Assembly: GCA_030549335.1 (NCBI GenBank) | Contig: JAUKPH010000019.1 | Span: 16,690,001-16,754,000, forward strand | DNA length: 64,000 nt | Origin: Pontederia crassipes | Taxonomy: Eukaryota > Streptophyta > Magnoliopsida > Commelinales > Pontederiaceae | Reading direction: 5' to 3' | Shown here: one piece after another, positions 25,376 through 37,047 of the stretch | How the letters are laid out: each line of letters opens with the position of its first letter | Numbering within the stretch: the first letter of the stretch is position 1 | Position numbers and translations under genes: made by a program | The notes under the pieces: generated by a model | Told to the model about the DNA's origin: nothing | Databases searched by the model: none | The model's input: only the letters and a program-made list of their open reading frames with translations

Positions 25376-28300
25376 AAATTGCATCAGAGAACATAAGCTA
25401 CACATACCTTTCTAGGTAGAACTGCCTAGAATCTTAATTTTCAACACAATTTTCGAAATGATGGAGAGACTCCAGGCGAGAAGTCTAATATCCTTTGATA
25501 GATGGTATATCCAAGATTGAATGGCTAGTCGGAACACTCGCACATGCACACCGAGGAGGTTGAAACAAAGGCTCAAAGTGGGAAGAAAAAAAAATTTCTA
25601 GTAAAAGAAGCTTGATGGCTGAGACATTTATACGGAAGAAAACTTTGAGTCTTCATGGTTTAAAATCCAATAATGGATTAACTTGTTAATCATCTCTAAA
25701 TCTAATCTTAAATCTTGTTTATAACCACAAGTAATAATCGAATTTAAATACTTTATCTATTTCCCTTTTTTCTTCTTCTCAAAATCTTATCTAAACGTAA
25801 CCTCTTCTTTTCCACTTCATAACCTTTCTTATCTTTTATTTAACATAATTTCATAATTAATTGAATAAGTAATTATTTCATTTATCTATGTAATTAAGCT
25901 TGAAAATTCATTTAACCTTTTCTTTTTGTCGTTCTTTAATTCAATGTCTTATCTTTCCTCAACTTCTTCCTATCTTTTCTTCACTTCATTATTCCCTCTT
26001 TTTAAATAATTTCCAAAATTAAATAACTAAATACTTATTTATATAATTATTTAATTTAATTCTAACTTTTTATCTTAATTCTTTTCTTATCCTCTTCCAC
26101 TTCCTTTATTCTTTTCCTTTTCTCTCTTTTCTTCTTCCAATCAAACTCTTATCTCTTCGTAACATCTCTCATCTTCTAATTTCCATATATTTCTGGAATT
26201 AAATAATATTGACTATTCTTAATATTGAATTTTTGGAATTAAATAATATGTTATAAACTTTTATCCTCTTTTAGAAAAAAAAATAATAAAATGATATTAT
26301 TTTAATTTCTGAACATAAAACTCTTAATTTCACCCCTCTAGGAAGTCTTTGATAACATATGATCATATTTGAAATCATATTTAAATTTTTCTGATCTTAA
26401 TCTAATCATAACTCCTATTCAATTAGGGTTGAATCTTTTCTTCTTTCATCCATTCAAAGTCTATCCCATTATGATATTTACTTCTCGTCTAAATTCTCTA
26501 TATGTTCAGAATTAAATAATTATTATTATTCATATTTATATAATTTTCAAAATTCAAATAATATTTTTTTATTATTTTATTTCCTAAATAGTTATAGTTT
26601 TAAAACTCCTAATTTCAACCTCACTAGGAGTGCTAAGTCAATCTTACATCAAACTTCACCTTTAATCTTCTTCTAATTACCTTTTCTTTATACCTTCTCT
26701 TCTAAACATAATTATTCCAATTTTTAATTAATTTATTTATTATTATTGTTATATTTTAATTTCTGGAATAAAATAATAAAATAATATTATTTTATCTTTT
26801 AGATATTTTTAGACATAAGACTTTTACTTCATCTCACATTGGAAGTCCATTTTATTCTAAACTTATGGCTAGATTGAAATTCAAATTTGAATCCCTAATC
26901 TTAATTAAAATTCTAATTATGATTTCAACTAGAATTTATCTTTTCTTATCTCTTACCTAACTAAACTTTTATTCATTTTGCAAACTCTCTTTATCTTATA
27001 TTTTTCTCTTCAATTATCTCTCAACCAACTATACTTTCATTTTCTTTTAACTTTAACTTCCTCCAACAATTCTAAATTTTTGGATTTATTTTAATTACGA
27101 AAATTAATTTTAATTTTAAAAATTTTAGGGTGTTACATTTTTTCCCTTAAAGAAAATCATTCTTGAATTTTGCTCTATGTAGAAATTTACCAAATAATTT
27201 AGGTAATTTCAAATGCATTTACTTATTAGTACTGTTCTTTAGTATCCTTCCATTCATCTAATGCTACTGATACTAAATGAGCTAATTATGATATGTTGAA
27301 CTCCTTTTATGTTCAACATGTCCTATTTTTCTTCTTAACTTTCTAACCAATTAATGCTATCAAGCTGAGTGGTTTGGACATAAGGAGCTTCTAAATAGCA
27401 ATCTCATCCTATTGAGATTTCTTATGAGGGTCATCAATGTGGTCAACTCTTTCTTGGTTCATCTATAGTTGATAAAAAATTTTGATTACTACTTGTATTA
27501 CCCCTTTTGGGTTGAACCCAAACACCTATTCATGTCGCTCTGGTAGGGATCATAAAAAAATAATACCATGCATTTAGTAAGACAAATATGAGTTAAACTA
27601 AAATTATATTTTATTTATTTGGATGGCATGACAATTGTTCGTGATGGTTGTACATGAACATATACCTACTTTAAATCTAAAGAGGTCTTAGTGAACTTTT
27701 GGCTTTGATGCCACTTGTAACGTCCCTAAATTTCACCCTCCTGACACGTTGCAATTGGGCTAATGTGAGCTGACATTATCTTTACATATGACTCTTCTTA
27801 GGCTTTTATAATCCAATAATAACTTTTCATGTGGAAGCTAACGAAATAATAATGGTAATTGTGCGAAAGCTAACAATTGTTGTGTTCCGAAAAGTCCTCT
27901 AACTATCGCATGTTATAAAACATATATAAAGTCAGAGTGGCAACAATGTAAGTAAATAGCAATTTTAATCTCCCATGTGCAACTGCATCACCACGAATTT
28001 TGCTTCTACACGCGCCTCCATCTATAACTTTAGTTATGTGGGGTTCAAACATAGGGACATAGAATATCTGTGAACAATTACGTTCGGTACATAAAATAAT
28101 ATAATTGGATGAAATAACTTAAATAAAAGCCAAATTAGCATTTAAGTCAAAATCATCATATAACATATCATAACATTTCTATACTTTACTTTTATGTTCT
28201 TTTTCTATTCTTTGCTATATTTTTCCATTCTTTTTCGTTCTTTGCTATACTTTTCAATTCTTTCATTTATTAACAATTCTTCTTTGGTTGCACTACAACA

Positions 28301-29939
28301 TTTACTGTGCACTTACTTAGTTACTCACAAAAAAAATTGGGTTTCACATATCCACTCAAGTAGGATCGCAAGGATCCCCTTTTCTTAAAATCGTCATTGT
28401 GAGACTATTAATATCCACCTCATGACATTGCTGTGGTGAGACTATTACCCACCTAGTTGGCTTATAAATCTCATTTCACCGCTTTTATCTTTTCTTATTT
28501 ATCAATCTTTCCTTTTTCAATTCATATGGCATCAAAACATTGTCATTTGAAACCTCTCCAAATCAATATAAAATCAGATCCGTGAACTGTTTAGAATTCG
28601 AGCCATGCACAATCAAATTCGGGCTGGGTTTAGTTCGAACTCGAGCTGAGTGAGGGGCGACTCAGCCGGGTCCTTTTCAATCCAATGCCTTATGCATTTC
28701 TTCACTTAAACTCGGGTTGGATCCATATGTGGCTCTGTTCGGGCCGCATGAAATCAAATCCTTCGCTTATTGTCTCTCATTCATTACAGTCTCCAGAATA
28801 ATGAAGGAGAGGCTCTCGGCGAGAAGTTCGACGTTCTTTGATAGAGGGTAGATCCAATAATGGGTGGCCAGCCGAAACACTCGTGCATGCACATCGAGGA
28901 AGGAGAAACAAAGGCTCAAAGTGGGAAGAAAATTCTTTTTTTTTTTCTGGTAAGAGAAGGCTAATGAATGAGGAGTTTTATTTATAGGGAAGAAAACTTC
29001 TGAGTCTTGGTGGGTTAAAATCTAACTCGAGATTAACTTGTTAATCACCTCTTAATCTAATCTTGAATCTTATTCATAACCACAACTAATAATCCAATTT
29101 AACTACTTTATCGATTTCCTTTCTTTTCTTCTTCTCAAAATCTTATCTATACATGACCTCTAATTTTCCACCTCATAACCTTTCTTATATTTTATTTAAC
29201 ATAATTTTTATAATTAATTAAATAACTAATTATTTTATTTATCTATTAATTAAGCTAGGAAAATCATTTAACCTTTTCTTTTTCTCTTTGCTTAATTTAA
29301 AGTCTTATCTTTTCTTAACTTCATCATATCTTTTCGTCACTTCATTATTCCCTCTTTTTAAATAAATTCCAAAATTAAATAACTAAATATTTATTTATAT
29401 ATTTAGTTAATTTAAGTCTGAGTCTTTATCTTAATTATCTTAATTCTTTTCTTATCCTCTTCCACTCCCTTTCTTCTTTTCCTTTTCTTTCTTTTCTTCA
29501 TCCAATCAAACTCTTATCTCTTCGTAACATCCCTCATCTTTTAATTTCCATCTATTTCTCAAATTAAATAATATAGCTATTCTTAATATTAAATTTTCAG
29601 AATGAAATAATGTGTTATCACCTTTTATCTTAATTTTTGGGATTAAAATAATAAAATAATATTATTTTAATTTCTGTACATAAAAATCTTAATTTCACCC
29701 CTATTATAAATCCTTGACAACATATGATTAGATTTGAAATTACATTTAGATTTTCTAATCTTAATCTAATCATAACTCCTAATTCAATTAGAGTTTAAGT
29801 TTTCTTTTCTTCTTTCATCCATTCAAAGGATATCTCATTATAATATTTACTTCTCTTCTAACTTCTATATATGTTCAGAATTAAATAATAATTATTATTC
29901 ATATTTATATAATTTTCATAATTACAATAATAATTTTTA

Positions 29940-31689
29940 GGGTTGATTCCTCAAACCACCCCTAAACTATCACGATTTTTTAGATCTAATCCCAAATTAC
30001 GAACTTCATTTTTTGGGTGGTCCCTAAACTATCATATTTTTTCCAATTTGATCCTTCCGTCAACTTCTTGACTATCTTTAATTTTTTGCATTTATAAAAA
30101 GTTCATTATACCCCTGCTTTAGACACATTAAAGTGTTAGTCTATTTTTACTTAAAATAATATATAATAATAGATATAAAACAATTAAAAAAGAAAAAGGC
30201 AAGGGGACGACACCCCCTATGATCGTTGGTGATGGCTCACAAGGGGGCGACGTCCTAAACCACACCCCACCCACCCCGCGCTCCGTGTCGCCGGAGGGAA
30301 AGGGGAGAGGGGGCTCGCCCCCCGAGCGAGCTCGCCAGGGAGGAGCCGGCCCCCTTGTTCTTCCTTGCCGTGCGCCAAGGAGAAAAGAGCGGCCGACGCC
30401 CCCTGAGCGAGCTTGCTTTTGGGATGCGCAATAGCTTCCTTCATGTCCGAATGCATGTAGAAGCAGTTGCATTGGCGTCTTCATCATCCGCGCTGCCCCC
30501 CGACGTGTGATGTCTTTTTTATGGCGACAATGGCAAACTGTCGAACGTAGACCATCATATAATTCCTCAGTAGGCGAAAGATCTATGACATGTCTGAGCT
30601 CAAGCTGACCACGGCCACGCCGCCGATTCTCCACACTCGTTCACCAAAAAGGAGGATGCAGAGTCGTGCAGACCCTCAACTTCGATGGAGCGGTCGTGGA
30701 TCGCCTTCTGCTGCTCCGATGAGACGACGTCAACATTATTTTGCTTCAGAAATGGGAGCTGGGAACTAGGGTCCCTAAGGAAGACCCGACGCCCCTCCTC
30801 GGCGAGTAGACCCCGCAGGTCACGCACAAGCATCGGGAGGAAGAAAGGATCATCGACTCATCTGATAGGCGTCGATGACGACGAGGAGCCTACGGCACCT
30901 TTCCCTACGGCCTCCATGGCGTTCGTCGTTAGCATTGCAAAGAACCACGAAAAGGAGAAGATGGCCGTGGCGAAAAGGACAAAATGGGCCACGATGCGAA
31001 ATACCCACGGATCTAGGAGGTGGATTCTCACCTGGTCTTCGCTGATTTCGACACTGCCGATTCCGGCGCCCATGTGGTGCCGTCAGCTGCTAGCTCTCAG
31101 GGAGCTCTTCATATCTCATGTCTCAATCTATCTTCTAAGAAGTTCAATTTCTCTGCTTGCAATGGAAGTTGAAATCCTTGCCAAAAGAAGAATTTAATTT
31201 GCGAAAACAAAGGGGAAACAACAACAACAAAGAATCGAGGAGATTAGCAAGGGCGTCATGCGCAGACGAGCTCGCTAGGGGGGCGTCGGACCCCCTTGTT
31301 CTTCCTCGCCGCGCGCGAGGGAGAAAAGGGGGGCCGATGCTCCCAAGGTGCGAGCGCCGGCGAGCTCGCTCAAGGGGGCACATGCCCTCCTTGTTCTTCC
31401 TCACGTGCGCGCAAGCTCGCTTGGGGGGGGGGCGGCCCTCGTCGGCCTTAGCAGGGGGCATTGTCCCTGAATTTTTATTTTTTATTATTATTTATATTTA
31501 TTATGTATTATTTTAAAGGTTAGAGGGGTAATTTGGAGTTTTCATAAATAGAAAAAAATGAAATTAACGGGAAACATGATAGAAGTCGACGAAATGATCA
31601 AATTAGAAAAATTATAATTATGAAATTCATAAATTTGGGTTAGATCTGGAAAATCATGATAGTTTATGGGTAATTTGAGGAAATAACCC
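29940..31689. mobile_element. Mutator-like element with long TIRs and GC-rich cargo, 9-bp TSD
   Basis: The terminal repeats are about 180 bp (GGGTTGATTCCTCAAACCACCC at left; the right end in reverse reads GGGTTATTTCCTCAAATTACCC), flanked by a perfect 9-bp duplication TAATTTTTA at 29931-29939 and 31690-31698. A 9-bp duplication with long TIRs is the Mutator signature. The interior (about 30190-31470) is GC-rich, with direct repeats built on gagctcgc...cccccttgttcttcct at about 30328-30395, 31270-31345 and 31365-31415. No transposase is visible. It lies inside one LTR of the gypsy fossil. Confidence 0.92.
30602..31073 (-). pseudogene. Gene-like fragment captured in the 29940 MULE
   Basis: Minus-strand frames inside the MULE look like real coding sequence. 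31073-30858 begins MGAGIGSVEISEDQV and contains a hydrophobic membrane segment (FVLFATAIFSFSWFFAML). The next frame (30833-30602) reads MLVRDLRGLLAEEG, VFLRDPSSQLPFLKQNN and VDVVSSEQQ. The layout (short N-terminus, one membrane span, then a Rossmann-like start) recalls plant membrane-anchored methyltransferase-like proteins, but that is a memory-based guess. The two frames do not connect, so it is a broken fragment. Confidence 0.4.
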
Positions 31690-32427
31690 TAATTTTTATT
31701 TTTTTTTCTAAATAGTTTTAACTTTAAAACTCCTAAGTCCAAATACTTCATCCTTAATCTTCTTCTACTTGCCTTTTCTTTATTCCTTCTCTTCTAAACA
31801 TAATTATTCTGAATTTTTGGAATTAAATACTTAACTATTATTCTTATCTTTTAATTATGGAATAAAATAAGAATATAATGTTATTTTTTGGCATAAGACT
31901 TTTAATTCATCTCTCATTGGAAGTCCATTTTATCCTAAACTTATGGCTAGATTCAAATTCAAATTTGAATTCCTAATATTAATTAAAATTATAATTATGA
32001 TTTCAACTAGAATTTATTTTTTCTTATCTCTTACCTAACTAAACTTTTATTCATTTTGAAAACTCTCTTTATTTTATCTTTTTCTCATTAATTATCTCTC
32101 AATCAACTATACTTTCATTTTTTTAAAACTTTAAATTCCTCCAAAAAATTCTATTTTTTTATTTTAATTATGAAAATTAATTTTAAATTTGTAAAATTTT
32201 GACTGATGGTATTTCCATCATTAGTTCAAAAGAATATTACTACCCATCGTAAAATCCTTCAAAAATGGCAAAGAATAATTATCCATAAAAAAATAGCCAT
32301 CCATAAAATTATGTAGTGTTACCTGATCTTGTGTTTATTGATTTCCATAATGCAAATTACTAATATCAAAGTCTAATCGCAGAGTTTATTAAAAAACTAG
32401 GGAACACTCTTATGCTTTGCACAAATT

Positions 32428-32431
32428 AAAT

Positions 32432-32462
<31 letters not shown>

Positions 32463-32466
32463 GTAT
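32428..32466. repeat. (TA)n and (TATG)n microsatellite
   Basis: A run of ta dinucleotides followed by gtat repeats. It lies just outside the right LTR of the gypsy fossil. Confidence 0.8.
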
Positions 32467-32474
32467 GTAAACAT

Positions 32475-32668
32475 ACAAACCATTATATATGGAAGTTTAA
32501 AAGCTATTAATATGGAAGCTTACTCTTGTAATTGACCGAACCTATATGTTGATGTTTGAACAGAAAAAAATCCAAATAAAAATCAAGAAAAAAGATAAAT
32601 GAAGATGGTAAAAGGAGAAGGCATGTATACTAATTACAAAATTGCCACAATGCCTTAAAATTATATAT
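32475..32668. repeat. Direct repeat, left copy (pairs with 36235-36434)
   Basis: Both copies contain 'ggaagtttaaaag', 'ctattaatat', 'ccgaacctatatgttgatgtttgaac', 'ataaatgaagatggt' and 'cacaatgcctta' in the same order and orientation, 3.8 kb apart. They could be ends of an element or a local duplication. No coding domain lies between them. Confidence 0.7.
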
Positions 32669-32869
32669 GTTATACTAAAAATAGTTTTATAGGTTATTGA
32701 GAGATAAATTTAAATATTTATATATCCTACTATATATATATTCTCAGTCATATTTGTGATAAAAAAGAATATAAGTTCATATTAAAGTTATATAATTAAA
32801 GTCATACAATATAATTGTATATGTATATATAATTCATAATTTAAAATTTAGGTATATATATACATGTAT

Positions 32870-33986
32870 GGGTAAATTAGATGAATGGTCCCCCAACTTT
32901 GAGTCGATTTCCAACTGGTCCCTCAACTTTAATTTATAATCAAAACATCCCTCATCTTTTATTTTCTTCCACGATTGGTCCTCTTGACCGGTGATAGTGG
33001 GTTTCCCGGTTGCTTTGCATACGTGGCCGACACGTCAATCGTTTTTCTCTCATCCACGTCATTTAAGTCATCCACGTCATTTAACGTTTCAAACCAGGTA
33101 AATTACACGAATCGTCCCTCAACTTTGAATCGATTTCTAAATAGTCTCCCTACTTTGATATTATTGTACGATTCATCCACTTGACCAGTAAAAAATAGTC
33201 TCCTGATTAAAAAAAATTAACTAGTTGATATCACACAATAAAAAAATATTATAAAAATTTAATGACGCGGACGAGCTGGCAGAGGGGGAGTGTCGGCCTC
33301 CCTTTCTAAGCTCGCCCTTTGGTGAGTTGGCATAGGGGGCGCCGACCCCCTCTCCAAGCTCATCCACTAGCGAGCTTCGCACAAGGGGCATCAACGTCCC
33401 CTTGCGAGTTCGTCGGCGCTCCTATCATTTATTTTTTATACTCTCTCAATTTTGAGTCGTTGACGCCCCTTATGCGAAGCTTGCTAGTGGACTAGCTTGG
33501 AGAGGGGGGTCGGCGCCCCCTATGCAAACTCGCCAAAGGGCGAGCTTAGAAACTCGTCCGCGTCCTTAATTTTTTATAATATTTTTTATTGTGTGATGTC
33601 AACTAGTTAAATTTTTTATTATATTTTATTATGCCACATCGCAAGATAATCGGAAGACTATTTTTTACCAGTCAAGTGGATGAATCGTGTAATAATATCA
33701 AAGTTGGGGGACTATTTAGAAATCGATTCAAAGTTGGGGGACGATCCGTGTAATTTACCTGGTTTGGAGCGTTAAATGGCGTGGATGACTTAAATGACAT
33801 GGATGAGAGAGAAACGACTGATGTGTCGGCCACGTATGCAAGACAACTGGAAAATCCACTATCATTGGTCAAGAGGACTAATCGTGCAAGAAAATAAAAG
33901 ATGAATGACGTTTTGATTATAAATTGAAGTTAGGAGACCAGTTGGAAATCGACTCAAAGTTGGGGGATCATTCGTGTAATTTACCC
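32870..33986. mobile_element. Fold-back MULE with about 550-bp arms, 9-10 bp TSD
   Basis: The left arm (from 32870, GGGTAAATTAG) and right arm (ending TAATTTACCC at 33986) are inverted copies for most of their length; for example gagtcgatttccaactggtcc at left matches the reverse of ggaccagttggaaatcgactc-type sequence at right. They meet at a GC-rich centre (about 33270-33560), itself built of inverted cgagct/agctcg units. The flanks atacatgtat (32860-32869 and 33987-33996) are identical. No transposase is visible. Confidence 0.88.
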
Positions 33987-34470
33987 ATACATGTATATAT
34001 GGGAATAAGGATTATGTGGAGAAAAAGTGACTCATATATATGGGACACCGTTGGATAATGATGTGACAGTTCACAAATATGCACTTATTTGAATACATCT
34101 TGACTTATTTATGAACCGTCAAATCACGATCCAATAGTGACCCATATATATATGAGTCAAAAAATTCACTATCACCGGTCAAGAGGATTAATCGTGCAAG
34201 AAAATAAAAGATGAATGACGTTTTGGTTATAAATTGAAGTTAGGGGACCAGTTGGAAATCGACTCAAAGTTGGGGGACCATTCGTGTAATTTATCCATAC
34301 ATGTATATATGAGAATAAGGATTATGTGGGGAAAAAAATGACTCATATATATGGACCACCGTTGGATAGTGATGTGACAGTTCACAAATATGCACTTATT
34401 TGAATACATCTTGACTTATTTATGAACCGTCAAATCACGATCCAATAGTGACCCATATATATATGAGTCC
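33851..34470. repeat. Tandem duplication of the fold-back MULE end plus flank (about 312-bp unit)
   Basis: Unit 1 starts at 33851 (aaaatccactatcattggtc) and unit 2 at 34162 (aaaattcactatcaccggtc). Each holds the last 140 bp of the MULE right arm, the atacatgtat flank and the same downstream MITE sequence. The duplication is therefore younger than the MULE insertion. Confidence 0.85.
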
Positions 34471-34495
34471 CTATTTGTTCCACATAGTCCTTATT
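34311..34495. mobile_element. Small inverted-repeat MITE (copy with both ends)
   Basis: The ends are inverted repeats (gaataaggattatgtggggaa ... ttccacatagtccttattc), with TA-rich flanks and central motifs gttggatagtgatgtgac and tcaaatcacgatccaatag that are themselves related in reverse. A partial copy precedes it (33998-34165) and another related copy follows at about 34545-34785. The family is not identifiable from the ends. Confidence 0.65.
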
Positions 34496-34497
34496 CC

Positions 34498-34545
<48 letters not shown>

Positions 34546-34548
34546 GAA
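34496..34548. repeat. (TA)n-(GA)n compound microsatellite
   Basis: Ta repeats run directly into ga repeats between two MITE copies. A longer pure (TA)n run follows at about 34785-34829. Confidence 0.85.
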
Positions 34549-34782
34549 ATATGGATTATATGGCGATCTGATGGATCGTCGTTGGATCGTGATCTGATGG
34601 TTCATAAATAAATATCATCAAGATATTTACCATCAAGATATATGGGCCACCGTTGGATAGTGATGTGACAGTTCACAAATGCACTTATTCGAATACATCT
34701 TGATTTATTTATGAATCGTCAAATCACGATTCAATAGTGACCCATATATATGGATCACATTTTGCCCCATATAGTCCTTATC

Positions 34783-34829
<47 letters not shown>

Positions 34830-34831
<2 letters not shown>

Positions 34832-36700
34832 ATATATATAATTGAATTGATTATTTATTAATGTTAGAGATAAGGTAGTGACAGGAAATAACTGAAGGTA
34901 AATAGTTCTAATGAATTATTGAAGCACCCTAATTAATGGTGCTTTAATGATACACAATGGCACTTAGGAATTTAAATTATGGTAAATATGTGCAAAAAAA
35001 TCATGATAATAATTTTATTTAAAAAATTATCAGATAAATAATATGATGATAGCCATGTGCTGTTAAGTAAACTCCAATCTTCATCAATTTGCATTTACTT
35101 ATTAAATATATCACATTTTTTATAAGGATGAGAAAAGGAATAAAGTCGTGTTTGTGAGAAGTGATAACTGAAAAAAAAGTATAACATACCACTTTAAATG
35201 TTCTCACTAATTACCATAATTTCTACTTTATGTCATCTTCGCTCAAATTCTCAACCGAAAATGTTTAAAGTGATAAGATCTATAGTTCCCTTGCCATGAG
35301 ATTTCCAAATTCTCTAACTATTATCTTACGCTTATATAATTTTTTATCCAGATGTCTATTGTATAACATAAGTTATTTTCTTTGACTCTATAAAATAGGT
35401 TGTTGATACTTTAAAAAGAAAAATAAAATCCAAAACAAAAAAAGGTACTAATCCTAAAAGGAGAAAATTGGCCAAGAGCGGTTGATATTCCTAACAAAAT
35501 CTAAAATACGAAAAAATAATGTTCAAAAGGTGATTTAAGAAAATAATTGTATAAAAAAACAATTAAGGGATAATTAGATAAGAGTAGGAAATGAAAATTA
35601 TAAGCAAAGTTTTCGGAAAGAAGAATGTAAGAAAGTTTTGAAGGCGTCACGGAGGAAAAAATTATTTGTGCAATGATTTATGTTAAAAACCATTTAAATT
35701 TTATGAAGAAATATAAGAAATAACTGTACAGTAAAGTAACAAAAGAAAAAAAAAGGAAGTATAGAAAATATCACAAAATTTGTGGAGCCATGTAAGAAGT
35801 AACTACAGAAGTATAGCAGGAAAATCCAAGCGACTGAGGGAAGGAAACACACACCTAACCGATCATAAAAATGTTTAACATAAATGGATAATAAAAAAAA
35901 AAGTTGGCAAGGGTTGAAGAGAGACTGGAATCTCAAGATAGTATGTGATTTTGGAGTGACTGCAGAGAGAGAGTGGAGCAGAAGATGAATAAAATAAGTA
36001 AAAATTAGGATGAAGCATATGGAAGTCATTCTTTCATTGGTCATTTTGTGGACATAGGAAATTCCTCCATTAAATTCTTAAGGGATCCCTTCACCTTTCA
36101 AAAAAGAAAAACTGTCCATAAAAATTCAAACAACGAAGGTTACTAATATGGTAATAACGAAGTAAGAGAGAGAAGAAAATTGACGTTACCATAAGAGAGA
36201 AAATGGTAATAATATAGTGGAAAGCTATTACTATGGAAGTTTAAAAGTTATTAATATGAAAGTTTACTCTTGTAACCTACCGAACCTATATGTTGATGTT
36301 TGAACACACAAAAATGCAAATAAAAAACAAATAATTCAAAAAAATCAGAAAAAAAAAAGATAAATGAAGATGGTGAAAGAAGAAGGCGTGTATCCTAATT
36401 ACAAACTTACCACAATGCCTTAGAGTTATATATAGATAGATAGATAGATTAACGTAACTAATTATACTGAACCACTACACTTAGTTATCACAAAAAAGTT
36501 TTCTCATGTTATTTTCTTTAACACAATCAAATACACAAAAACAAAAAGTGAACAAGATTTTCATACTTAAGTCCGAAATTTCTGCACGTATTCACATCAA
36601 ATTTCAGAAGCCAGGTATCTTGCAGTGCAATCTATAAGTTGTTAAGCAGAACTTAATGCATGCTCCTATTACAACATCTCGCATTACATTAAACGAAGCA
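34830..36700. other. Intergenic AT-rich DNA
   Basis: No gene structure is seen. A 'tagatagatagataga' tetranucleotide repeat lies at about 36431-36448, directly after the right copy of the 200-bp direct repeat (36235-36434). The long minus-strand frame at 35694-36044 is hydrophobic and low in complexity and lacks splice or start context. Confidence 0.5.
36235..36434. repeat. Direct repeat, right copy (pairs with 32475-32668)
   Basis: Same order of motifs as the left copy, with scattered substitutions and a short A-rich expansion. Confidence 0.7.
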
Positions 36701-36705
36701 TTGGA

Positions 36706-37047
36706 TTACAGTTGCTTCATCCAATTTGTGCCATCATCATAATATCTATCTACAGGAATGTCAGACTCTGCTGTAGGTATGCCATGGGCAAGCTCAGCAT
36801 ATAAAACTAAGCTTGTTCTCATAACATATAAAGTTCTGGGGCAAATTTCTGCAAGATCTGAATGCCATGCCCAACCTTTCCCTAACTGACTTGGCACCTT
36901 GCACACATTTTGAATGATGACTTCTGTAGGCGCCATCTTTTCTGGTCGACCGCAACCGCAGAGGAAATTAAATGTCCACCTCCCTTTTAGTTGAGAAATT
37001 ACTGCAGGTTGGAAAGAGAGAAAGGTGCTGTGGCATGGCCTTTTATT
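36706..37047 (-). CDS. Terminal exon of an unidentified gene or gene remnant
   Basis: Behind a strong minus-strand acceptor (cttatcttgcag, ending at 37048) an open frame of 113 codons runs to a TAA. The sequence is not low in complexity (NKRPCHSTFLSFQPAV, LKGRWTFNFLCGCGRPEK, WAWHSDLAEICPRTLYVM, DIPVDRYYDDGTNWMKQL) and looks like genuine protein with tryptophans and cysteines. I do not recognise the family. No convincing upstream exon was found between 37048 and the divergent DCR gene, so this may be a detached fragment. Function unknown. Confidence 0.45.
   Translation of the reverse strand, partial: NKRPCHSTFLSFQPAVISQLKGRWTFNFLCGCGRPEKMAPTEVIIQNVCKVPSQLGKGWAWHSDLAEICPRTLYVMRTSLVLYAELAHGIPTAESDIPVDRYYDDGTNWMKQL

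Larger units (their letters stand above)
25440..32203 (-). mobile_element. Ty3/gypsy element fossil with nested MULE
   Basis: On the minus strand: 5' LTR from about 32203 down to 27716 (about 2.7 kb once the nested MULE is removed), primer-binding-site-like TGGCATCAAAGC (27702-27714, close to the initiator-Met tRNA type), about 0.6 kb of internal DNA, a polypurine-type CTTTAAGGGAAAAAATG, then the 3' LTR from 27136 leftward to about 25440. The LTR starts TGTAACACCC and ends GTTACA. Both copies share long collinear stretches (for example acaaaggctcaaagtgggaag near 25565 and 28905). Ends and PPT suit a Tekay/Del-like chromovirus. Nearly all coding internal sequence is gone and the outer ends are trimmed. 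The element is broken, with visibly diverged LTRs. Confidence 0.75.

Noticed and set aside
25055-25419. Four overlapping frames of 79-96 aa
   Set aside because: They lie in tandem GC-rich units inside a truncated MULE; no conserved motif.
29940-33986. Autonomous MULE with mudrA-like transposase
   Set aside because: No transposase motif in any frame between the inverted ends.
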